Source: Eucommia ulmoides (Eukaryota; Streptophyta; Magnoliopsida; Garryales; Eucommiaceae). From it: DNA of 64,000 nt. Shown piece after piece: positions 23,500 to 35,408 of the stretch (position 1 is its first letter; each line of letters starts with the position of its first letter). A program made the position numbers and the translations under genes. The stretch spans positions 12,346,880 to 12,410,879 of the forward strand of contig CM028336.1 in the NCBI GenBank assembly GCA_016647705.1, in the 5' to 3' direction. Under the pieces are notes generated by a model. It worked only from the letters and a program-made list of their open reading frames with translations, was not told where the DNA came from and did no database searches.

Positions 23500-26400
23500 G
23501 GGTGATGCCGGGAAGAGTAACATTTTCAAAGAATCCATCGATTCTAGTAACACTATTGCTATATCCTCAAAGATTCCAAAAGAGGAAGTTGGATGCTCAA
23601 TTCGAAAAATTTCTTGAAATCTTCAAGAAAATTCACATCAACATACCTTTTGCGGATGCATTGGAACAAATGCCCAACTATGGAAAATTCTTGAAGAATA
23701 TCATGACAACGAAGCGGAAGTTGGAGAATTACGAAATAGTGAAACTAACGGAGGAGTGTAGTGCAATACTACAAAGGAAGTTACCTACCAAATTGAAGGA
23801 TTCGGGTAGTTTCACAATTCTGTGTACTATCGGGAAATCTCATTTTGATAAGGCGCTTTGTGATCTTGGGGCAAGTATTAATTTGATGCTTTTTTCCGTT
23901 TATCGGAAGTTAGGACTTAGAAGTGCAAAGTTGACGACGATCTCTCTTCAAATGACGGGTCGTTCGCTAACCTATCTAAAGGGAATCATTGAGGATGTGC
24001 TAGTGAAGGTAGATAAATTTATATTCTCAGTGGATTTCGTGGTACTTGAAATGGAAGAAGACAGAGAAATCCCGATCATCCTTGGAAGACCTTTCCTTGT
24101 AACGGGAAAGACCTTGATTGATGTGTATAATGGCAATTTGACCTTAAGAGTAAATGATGAAGAAATAAGGTTCAACATTTTCAACACTATGAACTTTCCA
24201 GATGAACCTCCCAATTGCAATTGAGTTGATGTTGTGAACTCTTGCATGCGGGAGTTCTTTCTTGCAAATATAGAGATGGATTCGTTAGAGCACACTCTCA
24301 CAAGTTCCTTATCTATGGGGGATCTTGGTGAGGAAGGCTCTACCACGGACCTTGATATTGTGGAATACGTGTTGGCTTTAGACGCTCAACCTAAAGACGT
24401 AGAGGATCCTATTCATGTGGTGAAGATTGAAGAAGTTGAAGACTCTTTCGAGATATCAAATCTGTCTCACGGTGGATTATTACTCAAGCAATTACCAAAA
24501 CATCTTTGGTATATCTTTTTGGGAGAGGATTCGATCGATCCGATTATAATTTCATCAACTCTGACGGAAGAAGAGGAGAGTAAGTTGCTAAGAATCTTGA
24601 AGAGGTACCGATCCGCTTCTGCTTGGTCTATTTCGGATATCAAGGGAATTAGTCCGTCGCTGTGCATGCATAAGATTTTGATAGAGGATACGTTCAAACC
24701 CTCCATTGAACATCAACGGCGGCTAAATTCGGCCATGAAGAAAGTGGTGAGAGCGGAGGTGTTTAAGCTCTTGAATGCGGGAATTATATATGCTATATCC
24801 GATAGTGAGTGGGTGAGCCCGGTGCAAGTGGTACCAAAGAAAGGAGATATGACGGTAGCAAAGAATGAGAAGGATGACCTTATTCCAACACGGACCATCA
24901 CGGGATGGCGTGTATATATTGATTACAGGAGATTAAATGAGGCAACGAGGAAATATCATTTTCCTCTTCCTTTCATTGACCAAATGCTAGATCGTTTAGC
25001 CGGATATGAGTATTACTGCCTTCTTGATAGCTATTACGGTTACAATCAAATAGCCATTGCACCGAAGGACCAAGAAAAGACGACTTTCACATGCCCGTAT
25101 GGGACTTTTGCTTATAGACGTATGCCGTTTGGCCTTTGCAATGCACCGGCAACGTTTCAACAGTGTATGATGACATTATTTTCTGATATAGTGGAAGAAA
25201 AAATAGAAATATTTATGAATGACTTCTCAGTCTTTGGATTGTCCTTTGATCACTGTCTCTACAACCTGGCGCTTGTTCTTGACCGATGTGAAGAGAAGAA
25301 TTTAGTTCTTAATTGGGAGAAGTGTCACTTTATGTTTAAAGAGGGGATCGTCTTGGGTCATCGAGTCTCTTCTAAGGGGCTTGAGGTGGACTGAGCAAAG
25401 ATAGAAACGATTGAGAAGCTTCCGCCACCAATAAATGTGAAAGGAGTTTAAAGTTTCTTGGGGTATGCCGGCTTTTACCGGCGCTTTATTAAGGACTTCT
25501 CGAAGACGATGAAGCCGTTATGTCACCTTCTTGAGAAGGATACTTCGTTTGAATTCAATGAAGCTTGCATGGAGGCTTTTAAGGCGATAAAGGAGAAGTT
25601 GATCACGGCTCCAATAATGGTCGCTCCGGATTGGGAAATACCATTTGAGATAATGTGAGATACGAATGACTATGCCGTTAACGCGGTGTTAGGCTAACGG
25701 AAGGAGAAGATCTTCCGCTCGATCTATTATGCAAGCAAAACATTGAATGACGCCCAGGAGAATTACACCACAACTGAGAAAGAAATGCTAGCGGTGGTCT
25801 TTGCTTGTGATAAGTTCCATTCATATATCATTGGGTCAAAAGTGATCGTTTACACGGATCACGCGGCTATCCGGTACTTATTTGCAAAGAAAGATGCCAA
25901 GCCAAGGTTGATAAGGTGGATTCTCTTATTACAAGAGTTTGATGCGGAGATAAGGGACAAAAAGGGGAGTGAGAACGTTGTTGCTGATCACTTATCAAGG
26001 TTGATTCAAGAAGATGTTGGTAAGGAGTTTAGCATCAAGGAAGTGTTCCCTGACGAACAACTATTTTCAATCGAAAATGCACTTCCTTGGTATGCGGACA
26101 TTGTCAACTATCTTGCCTGTAGCGTGTTACCATCGGAGTTGACGAGAGCTCAATGGAAGAAGTTTCTTTTTGATGCAAAGTATTACCTGTGGGATGATCC
26201 ATTTCTATTCAAGAAATGTGTTGATCAGGTGATCCGGAGATGTGTTCCGGAGGAGGAAATGGCTAGTATTCTCTACCATTTCCATTCATCACCTTGTGAC
26301 GGCCATTTCGGTTTTTACTGGCCTTCTTTGTTTAAAGATTCATATACGTTTGTGAAAACCTATGATAGATGTCAAAGGGTAGGTAACATATCAAGGAGGC

Positions 26401-27300
26401 ATGAATTGCCATTGACGTTGATTCTTGAACTTGAGTTATTTGACGTATGGGGCTTAGATTTCATGGGGCCATTTCTGCCGTCATTTGGCAAGGAGTATAT
26501 TCTGCTAGCGGTGGATTATGTGTCCAAATGGGTCGAGGCCGTGGCAACACCTACCAATGATGCCAAAGTGGTGTTAAAGTTTCTTCAATATAATGTCATA
26601 ACACGGTTCGGGACACCTCGAGCCTTAATCAATGATGAGGGGATCTACTTCTGTAACAAAATGCTCAATGCCTTGTTGGCAAAGTATGGAGTAAGGCACA
26701 AGGTGGTGCTACCATACCACCCACAGACAAATGGCCAAGCAAAAGTTTCAAACCGAGAAATCAAGCTAATTCTGGAGAAAACGGTTCATACAAATCGCAA
26801 GAATTGGGCGGTGAAGCTTGACGATGCTTTATGGGCATATCGCATGGCTTTTAAGACACTGATCGGCATGTCGCCGTATCAATTGGTATTTGGGAAAGCG
26901 TGTCATTTGCCCGTTGAACTGGAGCACCGTGCATTCTGGGCAATTAAAAAACTCAACTTTGATCTAAAAGCTTCTGGTGCGCAACGTCTCCTCCAATTAA
27001 ATGAAATGGAGGAATTTCGGCACGAGGCTTATGAGAATGCCAAGCTCTACAAAGATAAAACGAAGAGGTGACATGATAAAATGATAGTTCGGTTCAGTCC
27101 GGGCCAACAAGTCCTATTGTTTAACTCAAGGCTGAGACACTTTCCCGGAAAGTTGAAGTCCTGGTGGTCTGGACCGTTCCAGATCAAGCATATTTATCCA
27201 TTTGGAGCTATCGAGCTAGAAGGCGAAGACGGACGAACTTTTTGAGTCAACGGGGAGCGGATAAAGCACTACTTCAAGGATGAAGAGCGAGTTGTGGAGA
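23500..27300 (+). mobile_element. pol region: protease, RT, RNase H, integrase
   Basis: Domain order is that of Ty3/gypsy. An aspartic protease-like part has ALCDLGASINLM (about 23850). Reverse transcriptase has VYIDYRRLNEAT and CPYGTFAYRRMPFGLCNAPA (about 24900-25160). RNase H has [18 protein letters not shown] and [10 protein letters not shown] (about 25770-25880). Integrase has a zinc-binding remnant, then WGLDFMGPF and [12 protein letters not shown] (about 26250-26760). Integrase after RNase H excludes Ty1/copia. The region is broken in several places. Confidence 0.92.
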
Positions 27301-27585
27301 ACATCTCCCTCGTTGAAGGATAGGGCCGGAATTCATAAACGTCCATGCTAAGGACGTAAAACCAAGCAACATATTTTGATATGTCATCGAGGGTAACGAA
27401 CATTCTCAACTTTTGTATAAATTCTTTTTTGGAGATTGTATTGATCTCGTAATACTATTTTTTGTGGTGAATTGATGAGGCTAAATACTTAGGATTGATT
27501 TGCATGCTAAAACTTGTTTGAGGAATGAAGATGAAGTAAGAGGTGTAGAGAAAAAAATGTGAAAACCTGAAGGAATACAGCTTAA

Positions 27586-28005
27586 GTCCACACTGGCGTA
27601 AATTCGCCTAAGCGGTAAAACCACCGCCTAGGAAAAAATCGGACATAAAGGTTGAGAAAATATACTGGCGTAAATTCGTCCAGGCGGAAAAACCACCGCC
27701 TGGGCCAAAATTGGACAGAAAACGTCTGCATTTTACACTGGTATAACTTTGCCCAGGTGGTAAAACCACCGCCTAAGCGGAAAAATGAAGAAAAGTTGAG
27801 TTCCTACACTGGAGTAAATTCGCTCAGGCGGAAAACCCATCGCCTAAGCGGATTTACAACGAATTCAGGGGTTTCATATTGGTGTAAATTCGCCCTGGCG
27901 GAAAAACCACCGCCTAGGTGAATTAACACCAGAAGGTTTTTTTTTTAAAAAAAGGCCCTAATCCGCTTAAGCGGTAAAACCACCGCCTAGGCGAATTCAC
28001 GCGAC
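27586..28005 (+). repeat. Minisatellite of about six 70-80 bp units with CCGCCTAGGCGG-type pairs
   Basis: Each unit carries a phrase such as TGGYGTAAATTCGCCYAGGCGG, then a short A-rich spacer, then AAACCACCGCCTAGGCGG-like sequence. The paired words are inverted relative to each other, so each unit can form a small hairpin. The same motif pair sits in the LTRs of this element. The one open frame across it (27652-27921) is a by-product of the repeat. Confidence 0.8.
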
Positions 28006-28649
28006 CCCTGCTTTTAAAAAGCAACAGTTCTCTTCACAAATGGCACTTACCTCCTAAAAATTTCAAGAAACCTCTCAACTTCACCATTCCAAATCCCTTC
28101 CTCCCGTTAAAGATTCACCCTACATTGCTAAAAAGTTGGATTTTCACCAAAAATCTCCGTCCAAACGTGGAATTCCTCCTCCCATTTTCGAAAATTAGGG
28201 TTGGAACGGTGAAACAGTGCGATATCGCCATTCTCCAGTGATTTGATCCAATGTTTTCAACAAGTAAGTGTCAATGATCCTATTTTTCATTTAGTTGTTG
28301 AACTATGTGCTTCATTTGCTTATTTATTTCAAAAATCATTGGATTTGGTTAGAACCCTAAACCCCTTAAACCCTAAGTTGCGGTTTTTATGTTATTTGGG
28401 ATTGAGGAATGATTAATGGTAAACCCTATCATGTTTTTGTGTTGCTATACAATGTGAATCATTTGTTGAACGCTACATTGTGACAAAAATATGATTTGGT
28501 TATGGTTGGTGGAATATTTTGTGAAATTTGAATTGATTGGCTTTGGTTGGCATATGTTGAAATTTCAATTGATTGGCTTTGGTTTGCTGACTAGGGTTTA
28601 AATTGCATATTCTATTGTTGTTATTGTGGTTGGTGTTGTGATTTTGATT

Positions 28650-29760
28650 TACAGGAAAAATGGCAAAGCGCCGTGCAACCAAGCAATCACGGACAGACAA
28701 ACCTCCGCCTGCTTCGGATTTCAACTCCCTCAAATTTGTCTCAAAGCAGGCTGAGGAACGTTACAAAGAGCATGAGAGTAAGCGGCCTGGCATCCGTCAG
28801 AGGGGTTTGGACCCTTGAATGATCTCCCGGAAAAAATCAGAACTGTCATTCTACAAAGACGATGGGAACAGTTCTGTGCTTAACCACCATCAGGGGAGTT
28901 GGCACTTGTTTGAGAATTCTATACGAATATTGCGGAGGCCACGGGGTTTCAAACAAGGGTCTGGAACGTACCCATTCTGTTCAGTGCCGACCATTTTAAT
29001 GAGTTACTGGGATTGACGGGGCCCGAAGCCTCAAGAGAATTATCCGATACCGCCACATCGACTATGAGTGCAGTGATTCAGGATCTGACGACGGGCAACG
29101 CCCAGTGGACCAACACATGGCAGGGCCAGGCAATCTTCAAGTCGCGATTTCTGAAACCGATCCCAAAGATTTGGTTTTCATTTATCTGCGCCAATCTGCT
29201 CCCGACCACCCATGTGTCCAATGTGTCCAAGGAGAGAGCGTTCATGCTCTACGGCATTAATAGAAGGACGCCCGTCAACGTCGGCTGGCACATTTATTCT
29301 TCCATAATTCATACTACCGGGACGAAGAAGGGTGGTCTTCTTTTTCCCTCCTTCCTCACCGTGCTCTTTCAACGAGTCGGAGTTCGTATCACGTCTACAA
29401 GCCCATTTTCCACCTGTAAAGCCACTTGATCTTGCAATGATTAACAGGTTATGGAATGGCAGACCAGGTGAAGGAGAAGAGGGTCAGGAAGAGGAAGAAG
29501 CCGGTCCTTCGGAGCCACCGATGCCTACAACCTGCCGCGGCCAAATCATCCAAATCTTATGAGATATCCGTAGTCTCCAGTCGATATGAGCCAACTTCAA
29601 GCTAATTTGGCTCGGATGGAGAACTACATGGATTCCTACATCCGGCAACAAGACCAAAAGAAACGAGTAATATTCGAACATCTCGGAATCGACATGGCGC
29701 GTTATACGCCCGTGCCGCCTTCCGAGACGGATAAGCCGCCACCGCCATCTTCTCCGCAAT
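28650..29760 (+). mobile_element. env-like (putative plant transposon protein) region
   Basis: A start at 28660 gives MAKRRATKQSRTDKPPP, and related reading continues to about 29760. The position after integrase and the composition match the third ORF of Athila-type elements. It is part of a broken fossil; the function in the family is unproven. Confidence 0.6.
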
Positions 29761-30781
29761 GAACAGTAGGAGGTTAGACTTGTATGTCTTCTCTCTTAGG
29801 TATGTGTTCGCCCCAGTTTCAATATATATTTTTCTATTTTGCTATTGGGTTCGCTGCTTAGAGAGTGAGGACACTGCCTTGTTCAAGTTTGGGGGTGTAT
29901 GACCTGCAATGCATGTAGTTTTTGTTTTCTTTTGTTTTGGGGGGGGGGATAAGAAGGATGAAAAATTTTGATGTAAAGGGGACAAAAATTCTTTTTGTGT
30001 ACAAATTTATTTATTAATGTTAAATTTTTTGTAAATTTTGAAATTCTTTTTATTATACGTGTGTAATGTTTAACTATGCATGTATAAGGATAATTAGGCA
30101 TAGGTAATATTAGTTTGTAGAATTATAGTAGAATTGTTAATGAATTTAGTTATACGAGCATGCTGAGTTTTTGAGTTCGTCTGAACCATGTCCCGATGAT
30201 GAAAATTACCCCCTAAATTGCATTTTAAGGTCGGGGGTAATGCCATTCATGTGTGTTTTGTGTGCTTAGCATGTCGATTAGGTAAAAAATTATTTTGATC
30301 CTAAATCGCACGATTGCATAAACTCGTTGTATAATTAGTTGAATGAATTGACGCCGATTATTCAGTAATAAGTTCATGACAGAAATGAGGAATCTAGAAC
30401 TTGACTGGGGGAGGCTTGAGGCAAAATTATAGGTAAGGTAATTCCGGAGGCATGATATAGATCTTCATTTCTATCGCTTGAACCGTTTGAAACTAACCTG
30501 AAAAGTTATTCCCTCGTTCTCCTGTCAAAGCCATATTTTTTTTTTTTTTTTTCACTTTTGAACTTGTTTCTATACTTTAACCAAGTAAATCTTTCAGAAC
30601 CATTGTCGCTAGGAATAAAAGTGAAAATTGAGTGAAAACAAGTAGCATTATATTATGCTAACTTGAAGCGGGCAATCGAGGTTTCATTTTAAATATTTTT
30701 GGTTAAGTATAAGAGTATTCACTTATCAATCCTTTAGTTGTATCTAAACATCCCTAAAATTGTACAAAATTGAATAAGTTT

Positions 30782-30804
30782 GGGGGGGGGGGGGGGGGGG
30801 GGGG
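30782..30804 (+). repeat. Poly-G run of 23
   Basis: An uninterrupted G tract in the non-coding 3' part of the Athila-like element, followed within 15 bases by an A run. A shorter G9 run lies at 29940-29949. Confidence 0.9.
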
Positions 30805-31480
30805 TGTGTTTGTCTAAAAAAAAAAAAAAAAAACCTATGTGAATATAGTGTTTAAATTCGATTATTTTGACAAGTGAATACAAGTTTACCAAATCTTGTT
30901 CAGGGTAATATCTTCAAAGATAAGGGGGTCATGAGAGAGATTTAGCGACAAGTATTTGTACCTCGGGTATCGTTAAAATTATAACGAGTTTCTATTTCTA
31001 CGATACCCTTGGCCGTTCTCCAAAGCCTGACCAAGCCCTATTGATCTCGGTGAATGTCCGAACCTACATTAGTGGATAGTTGAGCCCAGTCAAGCATATG
31101 GCTTTCCTTAATGTTTTAACAAGTTTAAGTCATGACCTTATTCATTGAATAATCCAATCCGGCGTTTGATTAATTATATATCTGAGTTCTCACACATACA
31201 CATTTCAATTGGATCTAAAATGATTTTAACTGATATTGAGTGTTGAAATTTTGGAACACCACATGGTGTGTGTTATTCCTTAACCGAATTTGATTACGGG
31301 TTGTTGAGGGAAGAATAACATGGTTTCTTTGACTGAACTTGAATCTCAAAGGTGTGTACTTCTTATTTATTAATGATTACCTATTTGTAGTTTAGAATAT
31401 AGCTAATTAGTGTAGTTAGTGTTATTTAGCATTAGGGTGTTTTGCTCGAGGACTAGCAAAATTTCAAGTTTGGGGGTATT

Positions 31481-33018
31481 TGATAGGTGTAAAATACCTA
31501 TCTAATTCTAAATCGAATTTTCCAGTTTTCGAGTATTTTATTGAAGTTTGAATATTGTTTTAGCTATTTTTATTAGTCAGGAGTAGGGACGTAAACAATC
31601 GACAAACCGAGCGAAATGGTGCGAAAATGGTAGCCGAAAAGATGAAAAAAGGAGGTTTCAAATAACAGAGCAAATCTGCCTAGGCGAAGTTTCCACCGCC
31701 TAGGCGGAAATTCATCAGAAGGTTGCAAGGGCTGAAGTATTGAATCCGCCTTGGCGAAGTTTCCACCGCCTAGGCAAAAATCCGTCAGAACGCTGGAAGT
31801 GCTGAACTGTTGGAAGAGCTGCACTGCTGTAAATCTGCCTAGGCGAAGTAGCTACCGCCTAGGTGAAATTTCGTCAGAAAGAAAGAGAGCCAAGAAGTTA
31901 GTCCTCCGCCTAAGTGAAGATTCTACCGCTTAGGCGGAATTCTAACCGACTTATACTCCGCCTAAGCGAAGTTTCTACCACTTAGGCGGAAGTCGCAGAA
32001 TAGCCCAAAATATCTGTTTAGATATTTTTGAACCCCCTAGGTCTATAAATACCCCTTGCCCACGTCTGAAACTTGTAGTTGAAGAACCCTAACCCTAGTA
32101 GAGAGCTCTTAAGCTATATTTTGAAGATCAAGAAGGAGGTTCATCATTCGGATAAAGAAGGATCACTTGCGGATCGATCATTAGCGATAGTGAACCGTTT
32201 CACTTCCAGATTTGATCGTTTCTCTCTTGTTTTATTCTTTGTAATCACTTTTTCATATCTAAGAATGTTGAATCCCTCTTATTTTGTATGGTATATGGCT
32301 AAGATTTTGTAGTAGTAGTTAAATGTTACTTAGGTGTAGTTGAAATCATGTAATCGTTTAGTTGAATGAAATAATGTTACTTTAACGTGTTGTTTGTCTA
32401 AATCTGATTGTGTTTACCGTTATTCTTGATATTATGCTTGTATAGATAAAAGGAGAATACGGGGTTTGACACTCGGGAGAGGTAACCCCGGATTCGGACT
32501 AGGGTAAATACAACGTAACGTTCTAACGACCCGGGAGGGCGTTAGAACGTATACAACCCATGACGTTGGCTCAAAACTCACGCGACCTAGGGTCGTTAAG
32601 GCGTTGAAGGGGACTTCTTCGTTGACATGAAGTCGTGTAATCTCTCATTTTACACTAGGAAGAGGTAGCGGAGGAGTTGTTGATACAGAGGTTGTCGAAT
32701 TAGATAAAAATCATTATAGCTAACTAAATGACGTCGATTATGCATTATATGAAAGAGATTAATACCTAAGTAATTAGTGTAATTAGAACTAACTTAATAG
32801 TTGTCATTTATCTTAGTATAGTAAATAGAAAACAAATGAGTTATGATTAGTCGAGATAATATGAAACTATGTAAATCACAATACTCAACCGAATTACACG
32901 TATGTCCCAATGGAATGATATCCGATTTTACATGATCCATTATATTAAAACTAGACCTCGTATACTTGCGAGTAGTCGATACCGCGAGGATGATGATGTG
33001 AAATCCTCGACGCGTACA
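31481..33018 (+). mobile_element. 3' LTR of the Athila-like element
   Basis: It starts right after a polypurine tract (AAGTTTGGGGGTATT, 31466-31480). About four pairs of CCGCCTAGGCGG-like words occur at 31675-31990. A TATA-type word (CTATAAATACCCC at 32041) is followed by the transcribed part. GAATACGGGGTTTGACACTC near 32456 is shared with the LTR on the minus strand at 60200-61542. Confidence 0.92.
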
Positions 33019-33160
33019 ATAGACAAATCCAAAATTGAAAGAAATTATCCTAAGGTATCTTTACTTGATGTTTGGGTTCTTATTATGACTCCATGCTGCT
33101 ACATTCATGCAGTGGACAGAGAGTCACTGTGAAGGAAATGAATGAGAATCAGGATCAGTC

Positions 33161-34486
33161 TGTTGAATCCCACATTAATATTGGGCCTCTCGATATCCGT
33201 TCGCAGTGGTTAGTCAAAGTCTACCCTGCGCGTGAGGGAGCGTGTTGAATCCCACATCGCTTGTGTTACCTGATCTTGAGCGATCTATAAAACTAAGGGT
33301 AATCCTCCTCTTACAAGGTGCCTTTTGAGAGTTAGTTAGGCCCATTAGATTTTCTACATGGTATCAGAGTCAGACTTTTGTCTGATGTTGGGCATTGTAG
33401 AAATTTTAATGGGCCTAACTCACTCTCAAAAGACGCCTTGTAAGATGAGAATTGCCATTGGCTTTATATATAGCTCAGGATCAGGTAACACAAGCGATGT
33501 AGGATTTAACATGCCCCCTCACGCGTAGGGAGGACTTTGACAAACCACTATGAATGGATATCGTGAGGCCCAACATTAATGTGGAATTCAACACGCCCCC
33601 TCACGCGCAAGGTGGACTTTGACAAACCACTGCGAATGGATATCGGGGGCCTATCATTGTTGTGGGATTTAACACGCCCAACATCAGACAAAAGTCTGGC
33701 TCTAATACCATGTAGAAATTTTAATGGGCCTAACTCACTCTTAAAAGACGCCTTGTAAGATAAGAATTGTCATTGGCTTTATATATAGCTCAGGATCAGG
33801 TAACATAAGTGATGTGGGATTCAACACGCCTCCTCACGCGTAGGGAGGACTTTGACAAACCACTATGAATGGATATCGGGAGGCCCAACATCAATGTGGG
33901 ATCAACATCAAACAAAAGTCTGACTCTAATACAATGTAGAAATTTTAATGGGCCTAACTCACTCTCAAAAGACGCCTTGTAAGATAAGAATTGTCATTGG
34001 CTTTATATATAGCTCAAGATTAGGTAACACAAGCGATGTGGAATTCAACACGCTCCCTCACGCATAGGGAGGACTTTGACAAACCACTATGAATAGATAT
34101 CGGGAGGCCCAACATCAATGTGGGATTCAACAGGCATGTTAAATCCCACATCAATGATGGGTCTCCCGATATCCGTTCGCAGTGGTTTGTCAAAGTCCAC
34201 CCTGCGCATGAGGAGACGTGTTGAATCCCACATTAATGTTGGGCCTCCTGATATCCATTCGCAGTGGTTAGTCAAAGTCCACCCTGCGCGTTAAAGGGCA
34301 TGTTGAATCCCACATCGCTTGTGTTACCTGATCCTGAGCTATATATAAAACCAAGGGCAATTCTCCTCTTCGAGAGTGAGTTAGGCCCATTAGATTTTCT
34401 ACATGGTATCAGAGCCAAGGTTATGAGTCTCTCTTTCTCTCGTAGTCAAATCATCCGTGCAAGCCGGAGCTTGCACATTTTCATGA
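33161..34486. mobile_element. Knot of TRIM LTRs (forward, three reversed, forward)
   Basis: The LTR starts TGTTGAATCCCACAT and ends TTTTCTACA. Forward copies are at 33161-33358 and about 34136-34403, each followed by TGGTATCAGAG (initiator-tRNA primer-binding site). Reversed copies are at about 33395-33600, 33711-33905 and 33934-34132. They are separated by about 35-bp interiors with the AGACTTTTGTCTGA hairpin word. The cluster begins inside pseudogene exon 8 and ends where homology to intron 8 of the intact gene resumes (34487). It is non-coding. Confidence 0.8.
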
Positions 34487-34860
34487 ATTAATTTGTATAT
34501 TTCTCCATTTACTCATGATTTAAATCAAATTTACTTATTGTTTGCTTGAACAAAGAAACACACAATAGTTTTAAATTTATTAGACTTTAAGCTGTATTAT
34601 ACTCCAATGACACAAGAATATAGTATCCGAACTAGAACTAAAATGGTTAAGTGGCCAATTTAAATGTGATTTGAGGTAATCTCTGTTATCTAATGTTATT
34701 TTGTAATCACCGATCTTATGGTCAAGGCGATGAACGACCCTACCATAAAAACATTTATCACTGTGTTGTTGTTTGAGATGCATGCTTAGATTTACCTATA
34801 GTCTGTAAACATCATTGTCGTGTTGTTGACAATATACTTGAAGCTTCTATATATTGAATA
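34487..34860 (+). pseudogene. Remnant of HCS intron 8 at the 3' end of the left copy
   Basis: It matches 44096-44280 and then 44690-44770 of the intact gene, so about 0.4 kb is missing in between. The match fades by about 34860, next to the MITE that opens the right copy. This places the duplication junction near 34860-34890. No exon 9 or 10 is found. Confidence 0.75.
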
Positions 34861-34891
34861 ATGGTTGTTCTAAACATATGGTATGTATTAA

Positions 34892-35408
34892 GGCCCGTTT
34901 GATAATATAATTCAGCACTTAAAACTAATTATATTAAATATTAAAAATTCAAGTTAATTGACCTAAATTTTTTAGTCATTGGGTTTTGACTTCATTTTTC
35001 AGCACTTAATGGGCTAGTCCATTTTTTTGTTAAGACATTTTTACCCCTCAACAAACCAAGGGTTTGGAACTAAAATTAATTCTCAATTTTATTTTATTTT
35101 GGTTGAAATGTATGTTATCGAGTTAAGTTGCGATAACTCATATATTTGAATTTTTTAGTTTGTTATTGGTTTTTGATTTTATTGTTCTCTTCTTGATTTT
35201 TTTTTTCTCATATTATCTTGATTTTAGTAAAAAATTAAATTTAAGGGTAGTTATTTAATTTAAATAATTTTCAATTTTCAAATTTTTACTTATCAAATTG
35301 ATAAAATGAATTTAACACTTAAAACTTTAATTTTATCAAATAAGCTTATGAGATTTTCAACGCTTAAAAATTTAACACTTAAAAATTAAGCGGTTATCAA
35401 ACATGGAC
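34892..35408. mobile_element. MITE (PIF/Harbinger Tourist-like)
   Basis: The left end is GGCCCGTTTGATAA; the right end inverted reads GTCCATGTTTGATAACC. It is flanked by TAA at 34889-34891 and 35409-35411. It is 517 bp and non-coding. The right end of this same MITE is what repeats in the array at 4497-7213. Confidence 0.7.

Larger units (their letters stand above)
21787..33018 (+). mobile_element. Athila-like Ty3/gypsy retrotransposon
   Basis: The element begins TGATAGGTGTAAAATACC at 21787 and the 3' LTR ends CGCGTACA at 33018. It is flanked by ATGGA (21782-21786) and ATAGA (33019-33023). The intact paralogous intron carries one ATAGA near 43733 and no insert. Parts in order: 5' LTR remnant, gag, protease, reverse transcriptase, RNase H, integrase, a GC-motif minisatellite, an env-like region, a long non-coding tract with poly-G, a polypurine tract and a 1.54-kb 3' LTR. 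Comparing the two LTR starts by eye gives roughly 6-7% difference, suggesting an age of a few million years at usual plant rates. It is a broken fossil with about ten breaks in its frames. Confidence 0.93.
8361..33160 (+). pseudogene. Left duplicate of biotin-protein ligase gene, decayed
   Basis: Homologous pieces lie in gene order. Exon 1 is 8361-8487, part of exon 2 is 8556-8710, and part of exon 4 is about 9166-9252. Exon 5 is 16761-16881, exon 6 is 17231-17386, exon 7 is 20855-20900 and exon 8 is 33113-33160. Exon 3, the start of exon 4 and exons 9-10 are missing. In place of the missing 5' part, 8711-9165 is an inverted copy of exons 1-2. The donor after exon 5 reads TTAAAT where the intact copy has GTAAAT, and the donor after exon 6 is GC. 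Large insertions split intron 4 (hAT), intron 6 (solo LTR) and intron 7 (Athila-like), and exon 8 runs into a TRIM cluster. No complete ligase can be produced. Residual transcription cannot be judged from sequence. Confidence 0.92.

Noticed and set aside
27652-27921. 89-codon frame with repeated residues as a repeat protein
   Set aside because: It is a by-product of a hairpin minisatellite with unit length close to a multiple of three.
33161-34420. The regular repeats at 33.2-34.4 kb as a CRISPR-like or satellite array
   Set aside because: The units are LTRs of a TRIM in both orientations, followed by initiator-tRNA primer-binding sites.
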